From positions 3,588,054-3,652,053 of the forward strand of contig LR594584.1 of assembly GCA_901538445.1 (NCBI GenBank): a stretch of 64,000 nucleotides of DNA, in the 5' to 3' direction. Source of the DNA: Gemmataceae bacterium. GTDB taxonomy: Bacteria; Planctomycetota; Planctomycetia; Gemmatales; Gemmataceae. Within the stretch, counting starts at the first letter, position 1, and each line of letters opens with the position of its first letter. A program made the position numbers and the translations under genes. A model generated the notes under the pieces. The model made no database searches and was not told the origin of the DNA. It saw nothing but the letters and a program-made list of their open reading frames with translations. Positions 1-11,172 of this stretch are shown here, one piece after another.

Positions 1-47
1 CGCGCACCGCGTGCGCGGCGGCCCCGGGTGTCGAACTCCGGGTCCGG

Positions 48-698
48 TCACTTCACGACGATCGTGCCCTTCATGGCCTTGAGGTCCTTCGCGGTGCCGC
101 AGTGGTACTCGAAGGTGCCCGGCTGGGTGAACGTGGCGGTGAACTCCTGGCCCGGGGCCAGTTCGTTCGAAGTCCAGTCGCCCTTGGTCGAGGCAACCGT
201 GTGCGCCACCTTGCCGTCGTTCACGAACCGCACCGTGGTGCCCACGGGAACGGTGATGGGGGCGGGTTCGCCCGAGTCGGTGAGCCGCACCCGCACCTCG
301 GTCGCGTTGGCCGGCAGGATGTTCGGCACGTTGGTCGACGGGATGTACCCGGCCGCCGGGGTCACGCCGTTCGGCTGGTAGAACGACTGGGTGCCCATCA
401 CCTGGTAGCCGCTCTGGTAGGCGCCCGGGTACGCGTTGTAGGCCTGCGGGCACCCGCCGCACGGGGCCGGGGCGTAGGCGACGGGCATGGGCATCGGCAT
501 GCCGACGTGGCCGGGCACGTACCCGCCGCCGCACGTGTTGCACGCCGGGGCGACCGCCACGGGCACGCTGCAGGTGTTGCAGTCGTCGCCGCCGCGGCGC
601 TTCCGCTTGCGGAGGCCGGCGTCCGCCGTTTCCGCGAAGACGCACAGGACGGTGAGGGCCGCGAGGGAGAGGGCAAGGGGAGCGGTGAACTTGCGCAT
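48..698 (-). CDS. secreted cupredoxin-like protein with a Cys-rich linker
   Basis: 216 residues, starting at the ATG at 698 because the signal peptide (MRKFTAPLALSLAALTVLCV, cleaved near ADA-G) begins there; the frame stays open upstream but that part is not protein-like. Residues about 30-115 are rich in Cys, Gly, Pro and Tyr, with CNTC and CGGC pairs. The last ~85 residues form a plastocyanin/amicyanin-like beta domain (VPVGTTVRFVNDG, then H166, C200 and M209, ending MKGTIVVK). In type I copper proteins of this kind a second His normally follows the Cys by three residues (C-x2-H-x-x-M); here the loop is C-x8-M with no His, although His199 precedes the Cys. The fold call is solid, copper binding is doubtful. 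It probably acts outside the cytoplasmic membrane as an electron-transfer or structural protein. It is divergent from ppdK. Confidence 0.75.
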   Translation of the reverse strand: MRKFTAPLALSLAALTVLCVFAETADAGLRKRKRRGGDDCNTCSVPVAVAPACNTCGGGYVPGHVGMPMPMPVAYAPAPCGGCPQAYNAYPGAYQSGYQVMGTQSFYQPNGVTPAAGYIPSTNVPNILPANATEVRVRLTDSGEPAPITVPVGTTVRFVNDGKVAHTVASTKGDWTSNELAPGQEFTATFTQPGTFEYHCGTAKDLKAMKGTIVVK

Positions 699-1270
699 GT
701 CTGGTGTCCTTCCTGGTGTCACACGTTGCGAGCGCCGAGCGGTACGTCCCGTCCGGGCACCCGCCGGACCGTCCCCTCCCCACGGTGGGGAGGGTGGTCC
801 TGCGGGCCGCGATTCGCACGCGGCCCGCATCCGACCGAGTTCCGTTTCACGTAACTTGCCCGACCGCGGGAAGCGTTCGGTGCGGGGGCGGGGACGTGCA
901 AACCCTGCGCCGGCTGGGCCGCGCCGCGGCCGGGCGAGCGGAACGGGGGTGCAGATCGCGAAAAGGTGCGACTCCGAAGCGCCGCTGAATTAACGGCTTT
1001 GGCCGGATGGGTCGATTCCCGGGAACATTTCGAGCGGAGCGGAACGGAGGATGCACGGGGCGGACCCGGCATCACACCAACGGACGTGTGCGCAGGTTGG
1101 TTCCTGAACCGGCACAGCGATCACCGGCCCGGGAGAGGCCGCCCCCCGTTAGTTCTCGCTCCAACATCCTACCACGACACCACCTTTGCCGCACTCCCCC
1201 GGGGTCCGTAAAACGAACACGCAACGTTGCCGCCCCCCCGCGGCGTACCTCCCTATCCACACGGGTGAAC
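699..1270. other. gene-free divergent intergenic region
   Basis: 572 bases between the cupredoxin-like gene and ppdK, so it must carry both promoters. I see no convincing ORF. Short hairpins occur at 751-768 (GTCCGG/CCGGAC) and 774-794 (CCCTCCCCA/TGGGGAGGG); they lie in the leader of the minus-strand gene and could act in its regulation. No clear -35/-10 pair or riboswitch was recognised. Confidence 0.5.
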
Positions 1271-3937
<2,667 letters not shown>

Positions 3938-3958
3938 CCCGCGGGCCGAAACGCACCG

Positions 3959-3988
3959 AGCCCACCCCGTCCGCGGGGTGGGCTTTCT
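3959..3988 (+). terminator. rho-independent terminator of ppdK
   Basis: A perfect 11-bp stem (AGCCCACCCCG / CGGGGTGGGCT) with a TCCG loop, followed by TTTCT, starts 21 bases after the ppdK stop. Confidence 0.85.
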
Positions 3989-4029
3989 CACGCGCTGGCG
4001 GTGTGATTTACTAGTGGCGGAGGTGACGC

Positions 4030-4638
4030 ATGACCCCAGCACAGAGCCAGCCGCCGAGCCCGCTGTACGCGGTCGCGGGCTTCTTCCGCCTGACCGTGGA
4101 CCAGTACCACGAGATGATCCGCAACAACACGCTGACGACCGACGACCGGGTGGAACTCCTCGACGGCTACCTGGTGAACAAGATGCCCCAGAACACGCCG
4201 CACGCCAGTTGCACCCAGAGGCTCTCCCGGCTGTTGTACCGGCACGCGCCGGCAGACTGGGTCGTGAGAATTCAACTGCCCGTGACGCTCGCGAAGAGCG
4301 AGCCCGAGCCCGATGGGGCTCTCGTCCGGGGCAACGACACGACCTACGACCACCGGCACCCGACCGGCACCGACTTCGGTGTGCTGGTCGAAGTCGCAGA
4401 CTCGTCCCTCGCGCTCGACCGCGGCCCGAAAGCCGTTCTCTACGCGCGGGCCGGGGTTCCGGTCTACTGGGTCGTGAACATCCCGGACCGGCAGGTCGAG
4501 GTGTACACGGACCCGGACCCGGCCGCGAACCCGGCGGCGTACCGGACCCGCACCGATTTCGGGATCGCCGACGCGGTTCCGGTGGTGCTCGACGGCGTAA
4601 CGGTCGCCACGCTGCCCGTCGCCGACCTGATCCCGTAA
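4030..4638 (+). CDS. Uma2-family (DUF820) putative nuclease
   Basis: 202 residues. Uma2 proteins carry a PD-(D/E)XK-like nuclease fold; their biological role is mostly unknown and they are greatly expanded in cyanobacteria and planctomycetes. The full set of family landmarks is visible: LTVDQYHEM and VELLDGYLVNKM near the N-terminus, SEPEPD at 90-95, LVEVADSSLALDR at 119-131, Lys134, and YARAGVPVYWVVN at 138-150. Putative metal and catalytic residues (Glu/Asp of EPEPD, Glu121, Lys134) are intact, so it may be active. A second copy follows at 5506. Family assignment is firm; substrate is unknown. Confidence 0.88.
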   Translation: MTPAQSQPPSPLYAVAGFFRLTVDQYHEMIRNNTLTTDDRVELLDGYLVNKMPQNTPHASCTQRLSRLLYRHAPADWVVRIQLPVTLAKSEPEPDGALVRGNDTTYDHRHPTGTDFGVLVEVADSSLALDRGPKAVLYARAGVPVYWVVNIPDRQVEVYTDPDPAANPAAYRTRTDFGIADAVPVVLDGVTVATLPVADLIP

Positions 4639-4707
4639 CGGCCGTTTGACTCCCTCCGGTCGGTCGCGATAATCTCGGTGTTCCACATCTCACCCGAGGT
4701 TCCGCGC

Positions 4708-5445
4708 ATGTGCTGCTTCTCCGGTAAGGTCGAGTCCGTTTCCGACACGAACATCTTCGCCCGCGCGTCCCGGGACGGGCGGCAGTTCCTGGTCTACAGC
4801 ATGAAGTTCAAGGCCGGCGACGACCTCGCCATGATCCTCCCGATCCCGACCCCGAAGGACTCGGCCGAAGACGCGGTCAAGTTCATCAACCTGGAGAAGT
4901 ACGAGACGTTCTTCGACGACCTGAACGCGGCGTTCCCGGCCCCGGCCTCGGACGCCCCGACCCGCGGGGGCAAGGGCGACAAGCCGCTCGCGGTGGTCGA
5001 GGTCGGCAAGTACGTCGCGTCGTTCGTGCCGTCGGTGAAGGCGTTCGACAAGCTCGACCAGCAGTTCCGGCTGCCCGCCGCGGTGTGGGACAAGCTCCCG
5101 CAGTACGCCGACTTCGGGTTCGCCGTGTTCAAGCTCAAGAAGCCCGAGAAGGGCGAGCAGAAGGTCCACCCGATGGCGTTCGAGTTCCCGCGGGACGACA
5201 AGAAGATCCTGTTCCTCCCGACGCTCCACATCCACGACGGCACCGTGCCGGCCAAGGCGAAGTTCGACCACGCCCTGTTCTGCCAGGTGCCCGAGGCCCC
5301 GAGCGGCTGGGAGGAGTCGCCGGGCCTGGCCGACACGAGCGTGAAGGTGAAGGAGACGCAGGGCATCGTGGACCCGAACGGCCACATCTACCGCAAGGTG
5401 ATGCGCGGCGTGTTCGAGAACAAGGACGTCGGCATCCTGAGCTGA
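4708..5445 (+). CDS. conserved hypothetical protein, MCCFSG N-terminus
   Basis: 245 residues. I do not recognise a characterised family. The start at 4708 is set by a GAGG 8 bases upstream; ten further codons upstream (to 4678) are possible but lack a ribosome site. The N-terminus MCCFSGKVESVSDTNIFAR has two adjacent Cys and resembles conserved hypotheticals annotated in several phyla. No signal peptide or membrane segment is seen, and the composition (many Lys, Asp, Phe) suggests a soluble cytoplasmic alpha/beta protein. It sits between two Uma2 genes on the same strand, 69 bases after the first and 60 before the second, so co-expression is possible but a functional link is only a guess. Confidence 0.75.
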   Translation: MCCFSGKVESVSDTNIFARASRDGRQFLVYSMKFKAGDDLAMILPIPTPKDSAEDAVKFINLEKYETFFDDLNAAFPAPASDAPTRGGKGDKPLAVVEVGKYVASFVPSVKAFDKLDQQFRLPAAVWDKLPQYADFGFAVFKLKKPEKGEQKVHPMAFEFPRDDKKILFLPTLHIHDGTVPAKAKFDHALFCQVPEAPSGWEESPGLADTSVKVKETQGIVDPNGHIYRKVMRGVFENKDVGILS

Positions 5446-5505
5446 CGCGGCGTAGCACCTGGCGGTGCGGGTGTGGTATGGTGGGTTAATCGTTGAGGGC
5501 CACGC

Positions 5506-6270
5506 ATGTCGGCACCCGCCGCACCCGCTGAGCAGTCCCCGCTGCAAGCCGTTAATGGGTTCCTCCACCGGATCACGGTTCCGGAGTACCACGACCTGCT
5601 CACGATCGGCGTGCTCCGCGAGGGCGAACCGGTCGAGTTGCTCGACGGCTACATGATTCACAAGTGGGACGTGGTCTCCGCCGCACCGCCGTCGCTCGCG
5701 AGCATCTCCGGGTTCCGGCGGCTGACCGTCGCCGACTACCACAAGATGATCGCCGCGGGGTTGCTCCGGGACGGCGAGCCGGTGGAACTCCTCGAAGGCT
5801 ACCTGGTGCGGAAGATGTCGCACAACACCCCGCACGGGATCGCCGTCCAGAAGTTAACCAAGCGACTCGTCCGGGTCGCGCCGCCCGGGTGGGAGCCCCG
5901 GTGCCAGTTGCCCATCACGCTGCCGACGAGCGAGCCCGAACCCGACGGGCTCCTCGCGCGGGGCGACGAATCGACGTTCGCCACCCACCACCCGTTCCCG
6001 GCCGAGATCGGACTCGTGGTCGAAGTGTCGGACACGTCGCTCGGCTTCGACCGCGGCGAAAAGGGGCGGATCTACGCTCGGGCCGCGATCCCGGTGTACT
6101 GGATCGTGAACGTCGCGGAGCGGCAGGTGGAAGTGTACTCGAACCCGGACGTGGCCGCCGACCCGCCCCGGTACCGCGACCGCACCGACTACCGGCCCGG
6201 CGACCAGCTCCCGATCACCCTCGACGGGGCCACCGCCGCGACGATCGCGGTCGCGGACCTGTTGCCATGA
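5506..6270 (+). CDS. Uma2-family putative nuclease with a duplicated N-terminal segment
   Basis: 254 residues, about 50 longer than its paralogue at 4030. Residues 71-254 form a complete Uma2 domain (RRLTVADYHKM, SEPEPD, VVEVSDTSLGFDR, YARAAIPVYWIVN). Residues 21-54 repeat the start of that domain exactly 50 residues earlier: HRITVPEYHDLL matches RRLTVADYHKMI, and EGEPVELLDGYM matches DGEPVELLEGYL, 18 identities over 34. The frame is intact across both copies, so this is either a tandem duplication of 150 bases or the remains of one Uma2 gene fused to the next. The active-site residues of the full domain are present. The ATG at 5506 is the first plausible start after the previous gene. Confidence 0.85.
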   Translation: MSAPAAPAEQSPLQAVNGFLHRITVPEYHDLLTIGVLREGEPVELLDGYMIHKWDVVSAAPPSLASISGFRRLTVADYHKMIAAGLLRDGEPVELLEGYLVRKMSHNTPHGIAVQKLTKRLVRVAPPGWEPRCQLPITLPTSEPEPDGLLARGDESTFATHHPFPAEIGLVVEVSDTSLGFDRGEKGRIYARAAIPVYWIVNVAERQVEVYSNPDVAADPPRYRDRTDYRPGDQLPITLDGATAATIAVADLLP

Positions 6271-6349
6271 GCGGAACGGCGACCAGATCGCGTTAATCGG
6301 GGTAACGGTTTGCGGGTAACGGTGCAGCCACCTGTGACCGGAGGCCGCC

Positions 6350-7198
6350 GTGACCGCACCCCGACCGAGCCTCGCGGAACTGGGCCGCGACCTGACCCGT
6401 GTGGGCCGCGGCCGCGTGGCCGCGGCGCTCCTGACGCCGTTCCTGCTCGCCGGTGCGTACGTCGTGTTCGCCTCGCTCGGGTTTTGGTTCCCCGCGGTCG
6501 GGTGCGTGGTGGCGCTCAGCTTTGTGACCTACGGGTCCGTCTCGCACGACCTCGTCCACCGCTGCTACCGCTTGCCCCGCCGCGTCAACGACGCGCTGCT
6601 GACCGCGATTGAACTGCTCATGCTCCGCAGCGGGCGCGCGTACCTCCTCGCCCACCTGAACCACCACACCCGCCACCCCGACCCGCACGACGACCCCGAG
6701 GCGGCCGGCGCGCACGGAACGCTCTGGCAAGCCGCTCGCAGCGGCCCGTTCTTCTTCGCCCGCCTCTGGCTCTGGGCCGTCCGGCGGCACCCCCGTCACC
6801 GGCCGCGGTTGCTCGCCGAGGCCGGTGCGGTCGCGCTCCTCGCCGGGGCCGCGGCGTTTACAGCGGTCGCGGGGTGGACCGTCGTGCCCGCGGTGTACGT
6901 CGGCCTCGCGTACCTCGGCACCTGGGTCGTGCCGGTGATCACCGCTTACGTTCCGCACGCGCCGCGGGGCGAGACGGCGTTGCTCCAGACCCGGCGGTTC
7001 CGGGGCCGGCTTGCTCGGCTCGTGGCGCTCGACCACCTCTACCACCTGGAGCACCACCTGTACCCGGCCGTCCCGCACCAGAACTGGCCCGAACTCGCAC
7101 GCCGCCTCGACCCGTACCTCGACCGGCACGGCGTGCCGGTCGTCCGCATCGGCCCCGGACCCGGAGGCGCGGCGTGCGCGACACCCCGGACGACGTGA
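6350..7198 (+). CDS. membrane fatty-acid desaturase / carotenoid hydroxylase family protein
   Basis: 282 residues starting at GTG 6350, six bases after a strong GGAGG. Hydrophobic segments and three His clusters of the membrane di-iron desaturase superfamily are visible: HDLVHR near residue 65, HLNHHTRHPDPHDD near 105, and HLYHLEHHLYPAVPHQNWPEL near 230. The enzymes use O2 and an electron donor to hydroxylate or desaturate lipids. The last cluster (YHLEHHLYP-x-VPH) looks like carotenoid ketolase/hydroxylase relatives as well as acyl-lipid desaturases, so the substrate is open. The next gene starts inside its end (25-base overlap), indicating translational coupling with a multi-pass membrane protein. 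Confidence 0.8.
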   Translation: MTAPRPSLAELGRDLTRVGRGRVAAALLTPFLLAGAYVVFASLGFWFPAVGCVVALSFVTYGSVSHDLVHRCYRLPRRVNDALLTAIELLMLRSGRAYLLAHLNHHTRHPDPHDDPEAAGAHGTLWQAARSGPFFFARLWLWAVRRHPRHRPRLLAEAGAVALLAGAAAFTAVAGWTVVPAVYVGLAYLGTWVVPVITAYVPHAPRGETALLQTRRFRGRLARLVALDHLYHLEHHLYPAVPHQNWPELARRLDPYLDRHGVPVVRIGPGPGGAACATPRTT

Positions 7199-8103
7199 GC
7201 CTCGCCCGACTGCTCGTCGGCGACGGGCGGCCGCTCCTGGCCGTGAGCGGGTTGGTGCTGGTGTTCGCCGGCGCGTTCGCCGTGTTCGTCGCGGCCCGCG
7301 GCGAGTTCCTCCCGCACGACGTCGCGTTCCTCGGAATGACCCCGCAGAGCCTGTGTGCGGTCCACGGGTGCCGCGTCGTCCACTTCATGGTTCACGACCG
7401 CGTGGCGTTCGGCGGCGCGCTCGTCGCCATCGGCACCGTGTACCTCTGGCTGGCCCTCGGGCCGATGCGCCGCGGCGAGTGGTGGGCGTGGCGGGCGACG
7501 GCGGCGAGCGGGGCGGTCGGGTTCGCGAGCTTCCTCACTTACCTCGGGTACGGCTACCTCGACACCTGGCACGGCGCGGCGACGGCCTTCTTGGCGCCGC
7601 TGTTTCTCGCCGGGCTGGCCGTCTCGCGCCGCCGCGTGGGGTGGGTGAGCGATGGCACGCCGACCCGGCGACCGTGGACGCGCTCCGGCCGGGTCGCGCT
7701 CCTGCTCGTCGCCGCGGGAATGGTCTGCGGCGGCGCGACCATCGCCGTCGTGGGGATGACGTGGGTGTTCGTTCCGGAAGACCTCGCGTTCCTGGCGGTG
7801 AGCCGCGGGGAACTCGACGCGCTGAGCGCGCGGCTCGTGCCGCTGATCGCGCACGACCGGGCCGGGTTCGGCGGCGCGGTGTGCTGCTGCGGGGTTCTGC
7901 TCGCCGGCGTCGCGTGGCACTCGGCGCTGGACCGGGCGGCGCGAGAGGCGCTCGCTGTTGCGGGGGCAGCCGGGTTCGGGTCCGCCATCCTCGTCCACCC
8001 GGCCATCGGTTACGACGACCTCTGGCACCTGACCCCGGTGCTCGTGGGCGCGGGGGCGTTCGTGTGGGGACTGTGGCGGGTCCGGGACGACGGACCCCGC
8101 TAG
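7174..8103 (+). CDS. multi-pass membrane protein with two related halves
   Basis: 309 residues. GTG 7174 is chosen because GGAGG lies six bases upstream within the end of the preceding gene; the frame is open further up but without a ribosome site. About eight hydrophobic segments are visible. The protein is an internal duplication: FLPHDVAFLGM ... HDRVAFGGALVAIG in the first half matches FVPEDLAFLAV ... HDRAGFGGAVCCCG in the second. Each half ends with a conserved YLGYGYLDTWH or HPAIGYDDLWHL motif near a membrane boundary. I do not know a characterised family. Coupling to the desaturase-like gene suggests a shared job in membrane lipid or pigment chemistry, but that is inference. It ends 4 bases inside the convergent gene. 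Confidence 0.8.
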   Translation: MRDTPDDVSLARLLVGDGRPLLAVSGLVLVFAGAFAVFVAARGEFLPHDVAFLGMTPQSLCAVHGCRVVHFMVHDRVAFGGALVAIGTVYLWLALGPMRRGEWWAWRATAASGAVGFASFLTYLGYGYLDTWHGAATAFLAPLFLAGLAVSRRRVGWVSDGTPTRRPWTRSGRVALLLVAAGMVCGGATIAVVGMTWVFVPEDLAFLAVSRGELDALSARLVPLIAHDRAGFGGAVCCCGVLLAGVAWHSALDRAAREALAVAGAAGFGSAILVHPAIGYDDLWHLTPVLVGAGAFVWGLWRVRDDGPR

Positions 8104-8831
8104 CCGGCCTTCCGCGGGTGGACGAGCTTGTCCCACCAGTTCGTCGGCGGGGCGGGCGGCTTCGGGGCGGGCTTGTCGAGCTTCGGCTCGGGGGGCGGCT
8201 TCGGCAGTTCCGACTTCTCCTTCGGCTTCTCGATCTTCTCCGTCCCCGCAGACGCCTTGTCGCCGCGGGTGAGCAATGCCTGGAGCACGACACCCAGGAC
8301 CACGCACCCGATCGTGCCGCCGTTCACCGCGGCCTGGTGGGAAGCGACCCACGCGACGGCGTCGAACGGCAGGAGCGGTTCGAGCACGAGCAGGCCGGCG
8401 TGCCCGGCGAGCCACGCGCCGGCGAGGCTCGTGAGCAGCATCGTCCAGACGCGGTACAGGATCAGGCCGAACAGCCCGGCCGAGAGGAACACGGCCCACA
8501 GTTCCTGCGCCTGCGGGAACACCCACAGCGCGCCGAGCCACGCCGCACACCCCGCGGCGGCGAACGCGAACACCCGGGCGAGTTCGAGCGCCAGCATCCC
8601 GGCGGCGACGGCCAGCAGCACGCCGACGGTGAGCAACTGCGGGCCGCCCACGAACCGCCCGGCGTGCAACCCGCACAGCCCGGCCCCGAGCGTGACCCCC
8701 GCGACGATCCAGAACCGGTGCCACCGCCACCCGAACAGCCACAGTGCAACGCCCAGCACGCACAGCGACCCGGCCGCTGCCGGCGTGAGGCCGCGGGCTT
8801 CGGCGAGGACGTCGGGAGCGATCAGGTGCAT
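8100..8831 (-). CDS. multi-pass membrane protein with Pro/Lys-rich cytoplasmic tail
   Basis: 243 residues. The first ~185 residues are a run of about seven hydrophobic helices beginning near residue 18 (AAAGSLCVLGVALWLFGWRW). The last ~55 residues are charged and Pro-rich (GTEKIEKPKEKSELPKPPPE) and end NWWDKLVHPRKAG. The arrangement recalls small TMEM198/DUF4203-like membrane proteins, a weak resemblance only. It overlaps the end of the upstream convergent gene by 4 bases. Function unknown. Confidence 0.72.
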   Translation of the reverse strand: MHLIAPDVLAEARGLTPAAAGSLCVLGVALWLFGWRWHRFWIVAGVTLGAGLCGLHAGRFVGGPQLLTVGVLLAVAAGMLALELARVFAFAAAGCAAWLGALWVFPQAQELWAVFLSAGLFGLILYRVWTMLLTSLAGAWLAGHAGLLVLEPLLPFDAVAWVASHQAAVNGGTIGCVVLGVVLQALLTRGDKASAGTEKIEKPKEKSELPKPPPEPKLDKPAPKPPAPPTNWWDKLVHPRKAG

Positions 8832-8911
8832 GCGTCGGGCCGCCCGAAGGAGTGAGCCGCATCAACTCGATCGGCCACCGGACTTGTGAGAGTTGCGGGA
8901 AGGGTGAAACA

Positions 8912-8955
8912 ACGAGCGGCTCGACCCGACGTGGGCGTCGGGTCGTGCCGCTCGT
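8912..8955 (-). terminator. long hairpin downstream of the secreted hydrolase gene
   Basis: Two 20-base arms (8912-8931 and 8936-8955) pair with a single mismatch around a TGGG loop, 20 bases beyond the stop of the minus-strand gene at 8975. On the minus strand it is followed by TTGTTTC, a weak T-tract, so terminator function is likely but not certain. Confidence 0.6.
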
Positions 8956-8974
8956 GCGGGTCGTAGCGTTCGGG

Positions 8975-11002
8975 TTACTGCCCGTCGTTGGGCAGCAGTT
9001 CCCACTTCTCGCCGAAGAACCCGGCCCGCACCACCTTGCCCGGGTACCGCGAGTTGACCGGGGTCGTGATGTCGAGGACCGCGTAGTCCGGCATCTTCGA
9101 CACCTGCCGGGCGTTGTTCAGGTAGTCGTACTCGCGGAACGTGAACCCGCTGTTCACCACGACGTACTTCTGGAGGTTCAGCGGGTTCGGGTAGATTAGC
9201 ACCGGGACGTGGAACTTCGAGTTGTGCGACTCGTTCCCGGCGGCGATCGCCTCCGCGCCCCACTCGATCGGCAGCTTGTCGGCGATCTTCGCCAGCACCG
9301 CGTTGCTCGACGGGTCGCCCCACAGCACGAGGTTGCTGTTCTTGATGTCGGCCTCGGTCACTTCGGTGTCCTTCTTCACCGGCGCGTCGCCGCGGTACTG
9401 CTGCCGCCAGTGCTTCACCGCGTGCGCCATCTCCTTCTCGGCCCACTTGCCCACGGCGTCGTTGAGCGGCTTGCCGGTCGGCGCGACCATCACGAACGAG
9501 TCCATGAACGCGTCGTCGATGGGCCCCTGGAGGCCCGGGAGCTTGCGGAGGTTGTTCGTGTCGAGGCTCGGCACCGCCTGCCACTTGCCGTCGCCGCCCT
9601 TGCGGAAGTGCCCCTCCTTGCCAATGGCGACGTCACTGCCGTCGATCACGGCCTTCGTCGGCGCGTTCGGCGCGCCCGCCGGGAAGCGGATCGTCAGCGC
9701 CGTGACGCCCTCGGTCTTCAGCACCGCCGCGCCGTCCTTGATCTCGCCCTCGACGCGGGCGCGCTCCCAGTGCTTCGCGAGCCCCTCGACCGTGACCCAC
9801 GCGCACTGGTTGTACCGCAGGGTGAACGTCGTGAACTTGATCTGCTCGGGCACCGCCGGCTTGCCCTTCGCGACGATCGCGTCGATCCGCTTGTTCAGCT
9901 CCTCCTTCGCGGCCTTCTCGTAGCTGTGCCCGGTCTTCGGCCCGATGAGGTGAACGAGTTCGAGCCCCTCCTTCTTCATCTCGCGGGCCATCACGTCGGC
10001 GGCCTGCTTCTGGCGGTCGATCTCGCCGCTGTACGCGACGGTCGGGAGGTTGAAGAGGTTAATCGCGTAGTCGGTCGCGTTGTACATGTGCCACAGCTTC
10101 TTCTCGTACCACGCCGGCTCGACCTTCTCGTTCTGGAACACGTTGAGGAACTCGGGGGTCTCGCTGAACCCGGCCCCGGGGGCGTTGGCGCACCACAGCG
10201 TCGGGAAGTGCGTGCTGAACTGCCAGCACGCCGCGCCGCCCATGCTGAACCCGCGGGCCACGAGCCGCGACTCGTCGACGCGGTAGTGCTTCTTGGCGTG
10301 CTCCAGGCACTCGAACGTGTCCACCTCGCCGGCGAACTTGTTCGCGTTGCTGAACCGGCCGAACGGGTGCAGGATCAGCGCGCCGGGGGCCGGGATGATC
10401 CCCCCGCCGCCGCCCGGCGAGTTGGCCATGAACCCGGCCTCGACGGTGTTCTCGTACCGCCCGTGCCACCAGAAGTCGAGCCGGTGCTTCTTGTCGCCCT
10501 TGAAGTCGTAGTCGGTCGGGACCACCACCCAGTACGGCTGCACGCTGCCGTCGATCTTCGAGACGTACCCCCGGAGCACGCCGCCGGTCTGCGTGGCCCA
10601 CGGAGTTTTCCCCTCCTTGAGCGCTCTCGCCCGTTCGAGGCCCGCGGCGAGCACCTTCTTCACGGTGCCCGCGGGGGCCGGCGCTTTCGCGTTCTTGTCC
10701 TTGGGCGGGGCCGGGTCGAACACCTCGTTGTGGTCGAGCGCCCACCGCACCGCCTTCTCGTAGATCAGCACGTCCGCGAGCAGTTCGTGCTTGCCGATGT
10801 CCTTGATGAGCCCTTGGAGTTCGGCGAGCCCCTTGCGGACCTCCTCCTTCACTGCCTCGGGCACCTCGGACCCCTTCGGGGGGACCGGGCGGACGTTGTC
10901 GGGGAGGTTGTCGCCGGGGCCGTCGGCCCGGGTGGCCGGCAGGCTCGCGAGCCCGGCCAGGGCGCAGGCGAAGAGGGGGACGAACAGGCAGCGCGCGAAC
11001 AT
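8975..11002 (-). CDS. secreted alpha/beta-hydrolase (esterase/peptidase-like)
   Basis: 675 residues with a signal peptide (MFARCLFVPLFACALAGLAS, cleavage near TRA-D). ATG 11002 has GAGGA just upstream. Residues ~30-150 are a helical, charged N-terminal region. The middle is an alpha/beta-hydrolase core: LDFWWHGRYENT resembles the oxyanion region, and ARGFSMGGAACWQFS carries the nucleophile elbow G-x-S-x-G. A His in TGHSYEKAAKEEL may be the catalytic one. The C-terminal half has further beta-rich sequence and a segment with NLVLWGDPSSNAVL. Such large secreted esterase/prolyl-oligopeptidase-like proteins are common in planctomycetes and probably act on polysaccharide esters or peptides in the periplasm; the substrate cannot be read from sequence. 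Divergent from efp. Confidence 0.82.
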   Translation of the reverse strand: MFARCLFVPLFACALAGLASLPATRADGPGDNLPDNVRPVPPKGSEVPEAVKEEVRKGLAELQGLIKDIGKHELLADVLIYEKAVRWALDHNEVFDPAPPKDKNAKAPAPAGTVKKVLAAGLERARALKEGKTPWATQTGGVLRGYVSKIDGSVQPYWVVVPTDYDFKGDKKHRLDFWWHGRYENTVEAGFMANSPGGGGGIIPAPGALILHPFGRFSNANKFAGEVDTFECLEHAKKHYRVDESRLVARGFSMGGAACWQFSTHFPTLWCANAPGAGFSETPEFLNVFQNEKVEPAWYEKKLWHMYNATDYAINLFNLPTVAYSGEIDRQKQAADVMAREMKKEGLELVHLIGPKTGHSYEKAAKEELNKRIDAIVAKGKPAVPEQIKFTTFTLRYNQCAWVTVEGLAKHWERARVEGEIKDGAAVLKTEGVTALTIRFPAGAPNAPTKAVIDGSDVAIGKEGHFRKGGDGKWQAVPSLDTNNLRKLPGLQGPIDDAFMDSFVMVAPTGKPLNDAVGKWAEKEMAHAVKHWRQQYRGDAPVKKDTEVTEADIKNSNLVLWGDPSSNAVLAKIADKLPIEWGAEAIAAGNESHNSKFHVPVLIYPNPLNLQKYVVVNSGFTFREYDYLNNARQVSKMPDYAVLDITTPVNSRYPGKVVRAGFFGEKWELLPNDGQ

Positions 11003-11172
11003 GATCGGTCCTCGAAGGGTCTGAACGGCTGGCGGCGGGGTCGGCGTGCGGCGGTATTGTAGAGGCGGCCCCGCCGCCCTTCACGGTCCGTCGCCGATCT
11101 GATAAACACAAGGGGTAAGGCAATCACTGCGCGGGCCATCGAATCCGGTGCCCGCCAAACGGGAGGCGGCCA

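Noticed and set aside
6350..7198. Naming the gene crtW or crtR
   Set aside because: The His boxes fit several desaturase-superfamily branches and there are no carotenoid genes nearby.
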